DNA from: Apostichopus japonicus
Lineage: Eukaryota; Echinodermata; Holothuroidea; Aspidochirotida; Stichopodidae
NCBI RefSeq assembly: GCF_037975245.1
Contig: NC_092562.1
Span: forward strand, 18,305,521 to 18,369,520
Direction: 5' to 3'
DNA: 64,000 bases
Numbering within the stretch: the stretch's first letter is position 1; every line of letters starts with the position of its first letter. The position numbers were made by a program, and so were the translations under genes. Below, piece by piece: positions 38,241 to 51,350 of this stretch. The notes beneath the pieces are model-generated. The model had not been told where the DNA came from, made no database searches, and was given only the letters and a program-made list of their open reading frames with translations.

Positions 38241-41200
38241 AGTTAATCCACCTAATATCTCAATCCATACAGTGGCGCGATGGCTTGGCGCACTTTACGA
38301 GCTGATGATCGAGACTCTCTTTTGCATCCGTGGTTCAAACCCCGGGTGATGACGTCTTTTACAGCAAGTGCCTACACGGGGAGCTGTAAGTATTAGTTAA
38401 TCCACCTAATATCTCAGTCCATACAGTGCCGCGATGGCTTGGCGCACTGTACGAGCTGATGATCGAGACTCTCTTTTGCATCCGTGGTTCGAACCCCGGG
38501 TGATGACGTCTTTTGCCGATCTTTTACAGCAAGTGCCTACACGGGGAGCTGTAAGTATTAGTTAATCCACCTAATATCTCAGTCCATACAGTGGCGCGAT
38601 GGCTTGGCGCACTGTACGAGCTGATGATCGAGACTCTCTTTTGCATCCGTGGTTCGAACCCCGGGTGATGACGTCTTTTGCCGATCTTTTACAGCAAGTG
38701 TCTACACTGGGAGCTGTAAGTATTAGTTAATCCACCTAATATCTCAATCCATACAGTGGCGCGATGGCTTGGCGCACTTTACGAGCTGATGATCGAGACT
38801 CTCTTTTGCATCCGTGGTTCAAACCCCGGGTGATGACGTCTTTTACAGTAAGTGCCTACACGGGGAGCTGTAAGTATTAGTTAATCCACCTAATATCTCA
38901 GTCCATACAGTGGCGCGATTGCTTGGCGCACTGTACGAGCTGATGATCGAGACTCTCTTTTGGATCCGTGGTTCGAACCCCGGGTGATGACGTCTTTTGC
39001 CGATCTTTTACAGCAAGTGCCTACACGGGGAGCTGTAAGTATTAGTTAATCCACCTAATATCTCAGTCCATACAGTGGCGCGATGGCTTGGCGCACTGTA
39101 CGAGCTGATGATCGAGACTCTCTTTTGCATCCGTGGTTCGAACCCCGGGTGATGACGTCTTTTGCCGATCTTTTACAGCAAGTGTCTACACGGGGAGCTG
39201 TAAGTATTAGTTAATCCACCTAATATCTCAGTCCATACAGTTGCGCGATGGCTTGGCGCACTGTACGAGCTGATGATCGAGACTCTCTTTTGCATCCGTG
39301 GTTCGAACCCCGGGTGATGACGTCTGTTACAGCAAGTGCCTACACGGGGAGCTGTAAGTATTAGTTAATCCACCTAATATCTTAGTCCATACAATGGCGC
39401 GATGGCTTGGCGCACTGTACGAGCTGATGATCGAGACTCTCTTTTGCATCCGTGGTTCGAACCCCGGGTGATGACGTCTTTTACAGCAAGTGCCTACACG
39501 GGGAGCTGTAAGTATTAGTTAATCCACCTAATATCTCAGTCCATACAGTGGCGCGATGGCTTGGCGCACTGTACGAGCTGATGATCGAGACTCTCTTTTG
39601 CATCCGTGGTTCGAACCCCGGGTGATGACGTCTTTTACAGCAAGTGCCTACACGGGGAGCTGTAAGTATTAGTTAATCCACCTAATATCTCAGTCCATAC
39701 AGTGCCGCGATGGCTTGGCGCACTGTACGAGCTGATGATCGAGACTCTCTTTTGCATCCGTGGTTCGAACCCCGGGTGATGACGTCTTTTGCCGATCTTT
39801 TACAGCAAGTGCCTACACGGGGAGCTGTAAGTATTAGTTAATCCACCTAATATCTCAGTCCATACAGTGGCGCGATGGCTTGGCGCACTGTACGAGCTGA
39901 TGATCGAGACTCTCTTTTGCATCCGTGGTTCGAACCCCGGGTGATGACGTCTTTTGCCGATCTTTTACAGCAAGTGTCTACACTGGGAGCTGTAAGTATT
40001 AGTTAATCCACCTAATATCTCAATCCATACAGTGGCGCGATGGCTTGGCGCACTTTACGAGCTGATGATCGAGACTCTCTTTTGCATCCGTGGTTCAAAC
40101 CCCGGGTGATGACGTCTTTTACAGTAAGTGCCTACACGGGGAGCTGTAAGTATTAGTTAATCCACCTAATATCTCAGTCCATACAGTGGCGCGATTGCTT
40201 GGCGCACTGTACGAGCTGATGATCGAGACTCTCTTTTGGATCCGTGGTTCGAACCCCGGGTGATGACGTCTTTTGCCGATCTTTTACAGCAAGTGCCTAC
40301 ACGGGGAGCTGTAAGTATTAGTTAATCCACCTAATATCTCAGTCCATACAGTGGCGCGATGGCTTGGCGCACTGTACGAGCTGATGATCGAGACTCTCTT
40401 TTGCATCCGTGGTTCGAACCCCGGGTGATGACGTCTTTTGCCGATCTTTTACAGCAAGTGTCTACACGGGGAGCTGTAAGTATTAGTTAATCCACCTAAT
40501 ATCTCAGTCCATACAGTTGCGCGATGGCTTGGCGCACTGTACGAGCTGATGATCGAGACTCTCTTTTGCATCCGTGGTTCGAACCCCGGGTGATGACGTC
40601 TGTTACAGCAAGTGCCTACACGGGGAGCTGTAAGTATTAGTTAATCCACCTAATATCTCAGTCCATACAGTGGCGCGATGGCTTGGCGCACTGTACGAGC
40701 TGATGATCGAGACTCTCTTTTGCATCCGTGGTTCGAACCCCGGGTGATGACGTCTTTTACCGATCTTTAACAGCAAGTGCCTACACGGGGAGCTGTAAGT
40801 ATTAGTTAATCCACCTAATATCTCAGTCCATACAGTGGCGCGATGGCTTGGCGCACTGTACGAGCTGATGATCGAGACTCTCTTTTGCATCCGTGGTTCG
40901 AACCCCGGGTGATGACGTCTTTTGCCGATCTTTTACAGCAAGTGCCTACACGGGGAGCTGTAAGTATTAGTTAATCCACCTAATATCTCAGTCCATACAG
41001 TGGCGCGATGGCTTGGCGCACTGTACGAGCTGATGATCGAGACTCTCTTTTGCATCCGTGGTTCGAACCCCGGGTGATGACGTCTTTTACAGCAAGTGCC
41101 TACACGGGGAGCTGTAAGTATTAGTTAATCCACCTAATATCTCAGTCCATACAGTGGCGCGATGGCTTGGCGCACTGTACGAGCTGATGATCGAGACTCT

Positions 41201-44200
41201 CTTTTGCATCCGTGGTTCGAAACCCGGGTGATGACGTCTTTTACAGCAAGTGCCTACACGGGGAGCTGTAAGTATTAGTTAATCCACCAAATATCTCAGT
41301 CCATACAGTGGCGCGATGGATTGGCGCACTGTACGAGCTGATGATCGAGACTCTCTTTTGCATCCGTGGTTCGAAACCTGGGTGATGACGTCTTTTGCCG
41401 ATCTTTTACAGCAAGTGCCTACACGGGGAGCTGTAAGTATTAGTTAATCCACCAAATATCTCAGTCCATACAGTGGCGCGATGGTTGGCGCACTGTACGA
41501 GCTGATGATCGAGACTCTCTTTTGCATCCGTGGTTCGAAACCTGGGTGATGACGTCTTTTGCCGATCTTTTACAGCAAGTGCCTACACGGGGAGCTGTAA
41601 GTATTAGTTAATCCACCTAATATCTCAGTCCATACAGTGGCGCGATGGTTGGCGCACTGTACGAGCTGATGATCGAGACTCTCTTTTGCATCCGTGGTTC
41701 GAAACCTGGGTGATGACGTCTTTTGCCGATCTTTTACAGCAAGTGCCTACACGGGGAGCTGTAAGTATTAGTTAATCCACCAAATATCTCAGTCCATACA
41801 GTGGCGCGATGGCTTGGCGCACTGTACGAGCTGATGATCGAGACTCTCTTTTGCATCCGTGGTTCGAACCCCGGGTGATGACGTCTTTTACAGCAAGTGC
41901 CTACACGGGGAGCTGTAAGTATTAGTTAATCCACCTAATATCTCAGTCCATACAGTGGCGCGATGGCTTGGCGCACTGTACGAGCTGATGATCGAGACTC
42001 TCTTTTGCATCCGTGGTTCGAACCCCGGGTGATGACGTCTTTTACAGCAAGTGCCTACACGGGGAGCTGTAAGTATTAGTTAATCCACCTAATATCTCAG
42101 TCCATACAGTGGCGCGATGGCTTGGCGCACAGTACGAGCTGATGATCGAGACTCTCTTTTGCATCCGTGGTTCGAACCCCGGGTGATGACGTCTTTTGCC
42201 GATCTTTTACAGCAAGTGCCTACACGGGGAGCTGTAAGTATTAGTTAATCCACCTAATATCTCAGTCCATACAGTGGCGCGATGGCTTGGCGCACTGTAC
42301 GAGCTGATGATCGAGACTCTCTTTTGCATCCGTGGTTCGAACCCCGGGTGATGACGTCTTTTGCCGATCTTTTACAGCAAGTGTCTACACGGGGAGCTGT
42401 AAGTATTAGTTAATCCACCTAATATCTCAGTCCATACAGTGGCGCGATGGCTTGGCGCACTGTACGAGCTGATGATCGAGACTCTCTTTTGCATCCGTGG
42501 TTCGAACCCCGGGTGATGACGTCTTTTGCCGATCTTTTACAGCAAGTGCCTACACGGGGAGCTGTAAGTATTAGTTAATCCACCTAATATCTCAGTCCAT
42601 ACAGTGTCGCGATGGCTTGGCGCACTGTACGAGCTGATGATCGAGACTCTCTTTTGCATCCGTGGTTCGAACCCCGGGTGATGACGTCTTTTGCCGATCT
42701 TTTACAGCAAGTGCCTACACGGGGAGCTGTAAGTATTAGTTAATCCACCTAATATCTCAGTCCATACAGTGGCGCAATGGCTTGGCGCACTGTACGAGCT
42801 GATGATCGAGACTCTCTTTTGCATCCGTGGTTCGAACCCCGGGTGATGACGTCTTTTGCCGATCTTTTACAGCAAGTGTCTACACTGGGAGCTGTAAGTA
42901 TTAGTTAATCCACCTAATATCTCAGTCCATACAGTGGCGCGATGGCTTGGCGCACTGTACGAGCTGATGATCGAGACTCTCTTTTGCATCCGTGGTTCGA
43001 ACCCCGGGTGATGACGTCTTTTGCCGATCTTTTACAGCAAGTGCCTACACGGGGAGCTGTAAGTATTAGTTAATCCACCTAATATCTCAGTCCATACAGT
43101 GGCGCGATGGCTTGGCGCACTGTACGAGCTGATGATCGAGACTCTCTTTTGCATCCGTGGTTCGAAACCCGGTAGATGACGTCTTTTACAGCAAGTGCCT
43201 ACACGGGGAGCTGTAAGTATTAGTTAATCCACCTAATATCTTAGTCCATACAATGGCGCGATGGCTTGGCGCACTGTACGAGCTGATGATCGAGACTCTC
43301 TTTTGCATCCGTGGTTCGAACCCCGGGTGATGACGTCTTTTACAGCAAGTGCCTACACGGGGAGCTGTAAGTATTAGTTAATCCACCTAATATCTCAGTC
43401 CATACAGTGGCGCGATGGCTTGGCGCACTGTACGAGCTGATGATCGAGACTCTCTTTTGCATCCGTGGTTCGAACCCCGGGTGATGACGTCTTTTACAGC
43501 AAGTGCCTACACGGGGAGCTGTAAGTATTAGTTAATCCACCTAATATCTCAGTCCATACAGTGGCGCGATGGCTTGGCGCACTGTACGAGCTGATGATCG
43601 AGACTCTCTTTTGCATCCGTGGTTCGAACCCCGGGTGATGACGTCTTTTGCCGATCTTTTACAGCAAGTGCCTACACGGGGAGCTGTAAGTATTAGTTAA
43701 TCCACCTAATATCTCAGTCCATACAGTGGAGCGATGGCTTGGCGCACTGTACGAGCTGATGATCGAGACTCTCTTTTGCATCCGTGGTTCGAACCCCGGG
43801 TGATGACGTCTTTTACAGCAAGTGCCTACACGGGGAGCTGTAAGTATTAGTTAATCCACCTAATATCTCAGTCCATACAGTGGCGCGATGGCTTGGCGCA
43901 CTGTACGAGCTGATGATCGAGACTCTCTTTTGCATCCGTGGTTCGAAACCCGGGTGATGACGTCTTTTACAGCAAGTGCCTACACGGGGAGCTGTAAGTA
44001 TTAGTTAATCCACCTAATATCTCAGTCCATACAGTGGCGCGATGGCTTGGCGCACTGTACGAGCTGATGATCGAGACTCTCTTTAGCATCCGTGGTTCGA
44101 ACCCCGGGTGATGACGTCTTTTGCCGACCTTTTACAGCAAGTGCATACACGGGGAGCTGTAAGTATTAGTTAATCCACCTAATATCTTAGTCCATACAGT

Positions 44201-44480
44201 GGCGCGATGGCTTGGCGCACTGTACGAGCTGATGATCGAGACTCTCTTTTGCATCCGTGGTTCGAACCCCGGGTGATGACGTCTTTTGCCGATCTTTTAC
44301 AGCAAGTGCCTACACGGGGAGCTGTAAGTATTAGTTAATCCACCTAATATCTCAGTCCATACAGTGGCGCGATGGCTTGGCGCACTGTACGAGCTGATGA
44401 TCGAGACTTTCTTTTGCATCCGTGATTCGAACCCCGGGTGATGACGTCTTTTGCCGATCTTTTACAGCAAGTGCCTACAC
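38241..44480 (+). repeat. Satellite with 1276-bp higher-order repeat and gaaacctggg subfamily
   Basis: tggatccgtg recurs at 38961 and 40237, and cactttacg at 38775 and 40051, both 1276 bp apart; this equals four long plus four short monomers. At 41.28-41.8 kb a cluster has ccaccaaatatc, a one-base-shorter gatggttggcg and gaaacctggg. That combination is otherwise seen in the monomer holding the 90-bp insert near 33.4 kb. No gene is seen. Confidence 0.9.
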
Positions 44481-47340
44481 GGGGAGCTGTAAGTATTAGT
44501 TTATCCACCTAATATCTCAGTCCATACAGTGGCGCGATGGCTTGGCGCACTGTACGAGCTGATGATCGAGACTCTCTTTTGCATCCGTGGTTCGAACCCC
44601 GGGTGATGACGTCTTTTACAGCAAGTGCCTACACGGTGAGCTGTAAGTATTAGTTAATCCACCTAATATCTCAGTCCATACAGTGGCGCGATGGCTTGGC
44701 GCACTGTACGAGCTGATGATCGAGACTCTCTTTTGCATCCGTGGTTCGAACCCCGGGTGATGACGTCTTTTGCCGATCTTTTACAGCAAGTGCCTACACG
44801 GGGAGCTGTAAGTATTAGTTAATCCACCTAATATCTCAGTCCATACAGTGGCGCGATGGCTTGGCGCACTGTACGAGCTGATGATCGAGACTCTCTTTTG
44901 CATCCGTGGTTCGAACCCCGGGTGATGACGTCTTTTACGGCAAGTGCCTACACGGGGAGCTGTAAGTATTAGTTAATCCACCTAATATCTCAGTCCATAC
45001 AGTGGCGCGATGGCTTGGCGCACTGTACGAGCTGATGATCGAGACTCTCTTTTGCATCCGTGGTTCGAACCCCGGGTGATGACGTCTTTTGCCGATCTTT
45101 TACAGCAAGTGCCTACACGGGGAGCTGTAAGTATTAGTTAATCCACCTAATATCTCAGTCCATACAGTGGCGCGATGGCTTGGCGCACTGTACGAGCTGA
45201 TGATCGAGACTCTCTTTTGCATCCGTGGTTCGAACCCCGGGTGATGACGTCTTTTGCCGATCTTTTACAGCAAGTGCCTACACGGGGAGCTCTAAGTATT
45301 AGTTAATCCACCTAATATCTCAGTTCATACACTGGCGCGATGGCTTGGCGCACTGTACGAGCTGATGATCGAGACTCTCTTTTGCATCCGTGGTTCGAAC
45401 CCCGGGTGATGACGTCTTTTACAGCAAGTGCCTACACGGGGAGCTGTAAGTATTAGTTAATCCACCTAATATCTCAGTCCATACAGTGGCGCGATGGCTT
45501 GGCGCACTGTACGAGCTGATGATCGAGACTCTCTTTTGCATCCGTGGTTCGAACCCCGGGTGATGACGTCTTTTGCCGATCTTTTACAGCAAGTGCCTAC
45601 ACGGGGAGCTGTAAGTATTAGTTTATCCACCTAATATCTCAGTCCATACAGTGGCGCGATGGCTTGGCGCACTGTACGAGCTGATGATCGAGACTCTCTT
45701 TAGCATCCGTGGTTCGAACCCCGGGTGATGACGTCTTTTGCCGATCTTTTACAGCAAGTGCCTACACGGGGAGCTGTAAGTATTAGTTAATCCACCTAAT
45801 ATCTCAGTCCATACAGTGGCGCGATGGCTTGGCGCACTGTACGAGCTGATGATCGAGACTCTCTTTTGCATCCGTGGTTCGAACCCCGGGTGATGACGTC
45901 TTTTGCCGATCTTTTACAGCAAGTGCCTACACGGGGAGCTGTAAGTATTAGTTAATCCACCTAATATCTCAGTCCATACAGTGGCGCGATGGCTTGGCGC
46001 ACTGTACGAGCTGATGATCGAGACTCTCTTTTGCATCCGTGGTTCGAACCCCGGGTGATGACGTCTTTTACAGCAAGTGCCTACACGGTGAGCTGTAAGT
46101 ATTAGTTAATCCACCTAATATCTCAGTCCATACAGTGTCGCGATGGCTTGGCGCACTGTACGAGCTGATGATCGAGACTCTCTTTTGCATCCGTGGTTCG
46201 AACCCCGGGTGATGACGTCTTTTACAGCAAGTGCCTACACGGTGAGCTGTAAGTATTAGTTAATCCACCTAATATCTCAGTCCATACAGTGGCGCGATGG
46301 CTTGGCGCACTGTACGAGCTGATGATCGAGACTCTCTTTTGCATCCGTGGTTCGAACCCCGGGTGATGACGTCTTTTGCCGATCTTTTACAGCAAGTGCC
46401 TACACGGGGAGCTGTAAGTATTAGTTAATCCACCTAATATCTCAGTCCATACAGTGGCGCGATGGCTTGGCGCACTGTACGAGCTGATGATCGAGACTCT
46501 CTTTTGCATCCGTGGTTCGAACCCCGGGTGATGACGTCTTTTGCCGATCTTTTACAGCAAGTGCCTACACGGGGAGCTGTAAGTATTAGTTTATCCACCT
46601 AATATCTCAGTCCATACAGTGGCGCGATGGCTTGGCGCACTGTACGAGCTGATGATCGAGACTCTCTTTAGCATCCGTGGTTCGAACCCCGGGTGATGAC
46701 GTCTTTTGCCGATCTTTTACAGCAAGTGCCTACACGGGGAGCTGTAAGTATTAGTTAATCCACCTAATATCTCAGTCCATACAGTGGCGCGATGGCTTGG
46801 CGCACTGTACGAGCTGATGATCGAGACTCTCTTTTGCATCCGTGGTTCGAACCCCGGGTGATGACGTCTTTTGCCGATCTTTTACAGCAAGTGCCTACAC
46901 GGGGAGCTGTAAGTATTAGTTAATCCACCTAATATCTCAGTCCATACAGTGGCGCGATGGCTTGGCGCACTGTACGAGCTGATGATCGAGACTCTCTTTT
47001 GCATCCGTGGTTCGAACCCCGGGTGATGACGTCTTTTACAGCAAGTGCCTACACGGTGAGCTGTAAGTATTAGTTAATCCACCTAATATCTCAGTCCATA
47101 CAGTGTCGCGATGGCTTGGCGCACTGTACGAGCTGATGATCGAGACTCTCTTTTGCATCCGTGGTTCGAACCCCGGGTGATGACGTCTTTTACAGCAAGT
47201 GCCTACACGGTGAGCTGTAAGTATTAGTTAATCCACCTAATATCTCAGTCCATACAGTGGCGCGATGGCTTGGCGCACTGTACGAGCTGATGATCGAGAC
47301 TCTCTTTTGCATCCGTGGTTCGAACCCCGGGTGATGACGT
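44481..47340 (+). repeat. Satellite with 1122- and 968-bp higher-order repeats
   Basis: The variant ttatccacc lies at 44501, 45623 and 46591, spacings of 1122 bp (four long, three short) and 968 bp (four long, two short). tagcatccg at 45701 and 46669, and cagtgtcgcg at 46133 and 47101, repeat the 968-bp offset. A cacggtgagctg subtype begins to dominate. No gene is seen. Confidence 0.9.
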
Positions 47341-50300
47341 CTTTTACAGCAAGTGCCTACACGGGGAGCTGTAAGTATTAGTTAATCCACCTAATATCTC
47401 AGTCCATACAGTGGCGCGATGGCTTGGCGCACTGTACGAGCTGATGATCGAGACTCTCTTTTGCATCCGTGGTTCGAACCCCGGGTGATGACGTCTTTTG
47501 CCGATCTTTTACAGCAAGTGCCTACACGGGGAGCTGTAAGTATTAGTTAATCCACCTAATATCTCAGTTCATACACTGGCGCGATGGCTTGGCGCACTGT
47601 ACGAGCTGATGATCGAGACTCTCTTTTGCATCCGTGGTTCGAACCCCGGGTGATGACGTCTTTTACAGCAAGTGCCTACACGGGGAGCTGTAAGTATTAG
47701 TTAATCCACCTAATATCTCAGTCCATACAGTGGCGCGATGGCTTGGCGCACTGTACGAGCTGATGATCGAGACTCTCTTTTGCATCCGTGTTTCGAACCC
47801 CGGGTGATGACGTCTTTTGCCGATCTTTTACAGCAAGTGCCTACACGGTGAGCTGTAAGTATTAGTTAATCCACCTAATATCTCAGTCCATACAGTGGCG
47901 CGATGGCTTGGCGCACTGTACGAGCTGATGATCGAGACTCTCTTTTGCATCCGTGGTTCGAACCCCGGGTGATGACGTCTTTTGCCGATCTTTTACAGCA
48001 AGTGCCTACACGGGGAGCTGTAAGTATTAGTTAATCCACCTAATATCTCAGTCCATACAGTGGCGCGATGGCTTGGCGCACTGTACGAGCTGATGATCGA
48101 GACTCTCTTTTGCATCCGTGGTTCGAACCCCGGGTGATGACGTCTTTTACAGCAAGTGCCTACACGGGGAGCTGTAAGTATTAGTTAATCCACCTAATAT
48201 CTCAGTCCATACAGTGGCGCGATGGCTTGGCGCACTGTACGAGCTGATGATCGAGACTCTCTTTTGCATCCGTGGTTCGAACCCCGGGTGATGACGTCTT
48301 TTACAGCAAGTGCCTACACGGTGAGCTGTAAGTATTAGTTAATCCACCTAATATCTCAGTCCATACAGTGGCGCGATGGCTTGGCGCACTGTACGAGCTG
48401 ATGATCGAGACTCTCTTTTGCATCCGTGGTTCGAACCCCGGGTGATGACGTCTTTTGCCGATCTTTTACAGCAAGTGCCTACACGGGGAGCTGTAAGTAT
48501 TAGTTAATCCACCTAATATCTCAGTCCATACAGTGGCGCGATGGCTTGGCGCACTGTACGAGCTGATGATCGAGACTCTCTTTTGCATCCGTGGTTCGAA
48601 CCCCGGGTGATGACGTCTTTTGCCGATCTTTTACAGCAAGTGCCTACACGGGGAGCTGTAAGTATTAGTTAATCCACCTAATATCTCAGTCCATACAGTG
48701 GCGCGATGGCTTGGCGCACTGTACGAGCTGATGATCGAGACTCTCTTTTGCATCCGTGGTTCGAACCCCGGGTGATGACGTCTTTTACAGCAAGTGCCTA
48801 CACGGGGAGCTGTAAGTATTAGTTAATCCACCTAATATCTCAGTCCATACAGTGGCGCGATGGCTTGGCGCACTCTACGAGCTGATGATCGAGACTCTCT
48901 TTTGCATCCGTGGTTCGAACCCCGGGTGATGACGTCTTTTGCCGATCTTTTACAGCAAGTGCCTACACGGGGAGCTGTAAGTATTAGTTAATCCACCTAA
49001 TATCTCAGTTCATACACTGGCGCGATGGCTTGGCGCACTGTACGAGCTGATGATCGAGACTCTCTTTTGCATCCGTGGTTCGAACCCCGGGTGATGACGT
49101 CTTTTACAGCAAGTGCCTACACGGGGAGCTGTAAGTATTAGTTAATCCACCTAATATCTCAGTCCATACAGTGGCGCGATGGCTTGGCGCACTGTACGAG
49201 CTGATGATCGAGACTCTCTTTTGCATCCGTGTTTCGAACCCCGGGTGATGACGTCTTTTGCCGATCTTTTACAGCAAGTGCCTACACGGTGAGCTGTAAG
49301 TATTAGTTAATCCACCTAATATCTCAGTCCATACAGTGGCGCGATGGCTTGGCGCACTGTACGAGCTGATGATCGAGACTCTCTTTTGCATCCGTGGTTC
49401 GAACCCCGGGTGATGACGTCTTTTGCCGATCTTTTACAGCAAGTGCCTACACGGGGAGCTGTAAGTATTAGTTAATCCACCTAATATCTCAGTCCATACA
49501 GTGGCGCGATGGCTTGGCGCACTGTACGAGCTGATGATCGAGACTCTCTTTTGCATCCGTGGTTCGAACCCCGGGTGATGACGTCTTTTACAGCAAGTGC
49601 CTACACGGGGAGCTGTAAGTATTAGTTAATCCACCTTATATCTCAGTCCATACAGTGGCGCGATGGCTTGGCGCACTGTACGAGCTGATGATCGAGACTC
49701 TCTTTTGCATCCGTGGTTCGAACCCCGGGTGATGACGTCTTTTACAGCAAGTGCCTACACGGTGAGCTGTAAGTATTAGTTAATCCACCTAATATCTCAG
49801 TCCATACAGTGGCGCGATGGCTTGGCGCACTGTACGAGCTGATGATCGAGACTCTCTTTTGCATCCGTGGTTCGAACCCCGGGTGATGACGTCTTTTGCC
49901 GATCTTTTACAGCAAGTGCCTACACGGGGAGCTGTAAGTATTAGTTAATCCACCTAATATCTCAGTCCATACAGTGGCGCGATGGCTTGGCGCACTGTAC
50001 GAGCTGATGATCGAGACTCTCTTTTGCATCCGTGGTTCGAACCCCGGGTGATGACGTCTTTTGCCGATCTTTTACAGCAAGTGCCTACACGGGGAGCTGT
50101 AAGTATTAGTTAATCCACCTAATATCTCAGTCCATACAGTGGCGCGATGGCTTGGCGCACTGTACGAGCTGATGATCGAGACTCTCTTTTGCATCCGTGG
50201 TTCGAACCCCGGGTGATGACGTCTTTTGCCGATCTTTTACAGCAAGTGCCTACATGGGGAGCTGTAAGTATTAGTTAATCCACCTAATATCTCAGTCCAT

Positions 50301-51350
50301 ACAGTGGCGCGATGGCTTGGCGCACTGTACGAGCTGATGATCGAGACTCTCTTTTGCATCCGTGGTTCGAACCCCGGGTGATGACGTCTTTTACAGCAAG
50401 TGCCTACACGGGGAGCTGTAAGTATTAGTTAATCCACCTAATATCTCAGTCCATACAGTGGCGCGATGGCTTGGCGCACTCTACGAGCTGATGATCGAGA
50501 CTCTCTTTTGCATCCGTGGTTCGAACCCCGGGTGATGACGTCTTTTGCCGATCTTTTACAGCAAGTGCCTACACGGGGAGCTGTAAGTATTAGTTAATCC
50601 ACCTAATATCTCAGTTCATACACTGGCGCGATGGCTTGGCGCACTGTACGAGCTAATGATCGAGACTCTCTTTTGCATCCGTGGTTCGAACCCCGGGTGA
50701 TGACGTCTTTTACAGCAAGTGCCTACACGGGGAGCTGTAAGTATTAGTTAATCCACCTAATATCTCAGTCCATACAGTGGCGCGATGGCTTGGCGCACTG
50801 TACGAGCTGATGATCGAGACTCTCTTTTGCATCCGTGTTTCGAACCCCGGGTGATGACGTCTTTTGCCGATCTTTTACAGCAAGTGCCTACACGGTGAGC
50901 TGTAAGTATTAGTTAATCCACCTAATATCTCAGTCCATACAGTGGCGCGATGGCTTGGCGCACTGTACGAGCTGATGATCGAGACTCTCTTTTGCATCCG
51001 TGGTTCGAACCCCGGGTGATGACGTCTTTTGCCGATCTTTTACAGCAAGTGCCTACACGGGGAGCTGTAAGTATTAGTTAATCCACCTAATATCTCAGTC
51101 CATACAGTGGCGCGATGGCTTGGCGCACTGTACGAGCTGATGATCGAGACTCTCTTTTGCATCCGTGGTTCGAACCCCGGGTGATGACGTCTTTTACAGC
51201 AAGTGCCTACACGGGGAGCTGTAAGTATTAGTTAATCCACCTTATATCTCAGTCCATACAGTGGCGCGATGGCTTGGCGCACTGTACGAGCTGATGATCG
51301 AGACTCTCTTTTGCATCCGTGGTTCGAACCCCGGGTGATGACGTCTTTTA
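47341..51350 (+). repeat. Satellite with 1441/1606-bp higher-order repeats
   Basis: gttcatacactgg occurs at 47567, 49008 and 50614, spacings of 1441 bp (five long, four short) and 1606 bp (one extra long monomer). The B-box variant tttcgaacc at 47791 and 49232 repeats the 1441-bp offset. No gene is seen. Confidence 0.9.
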
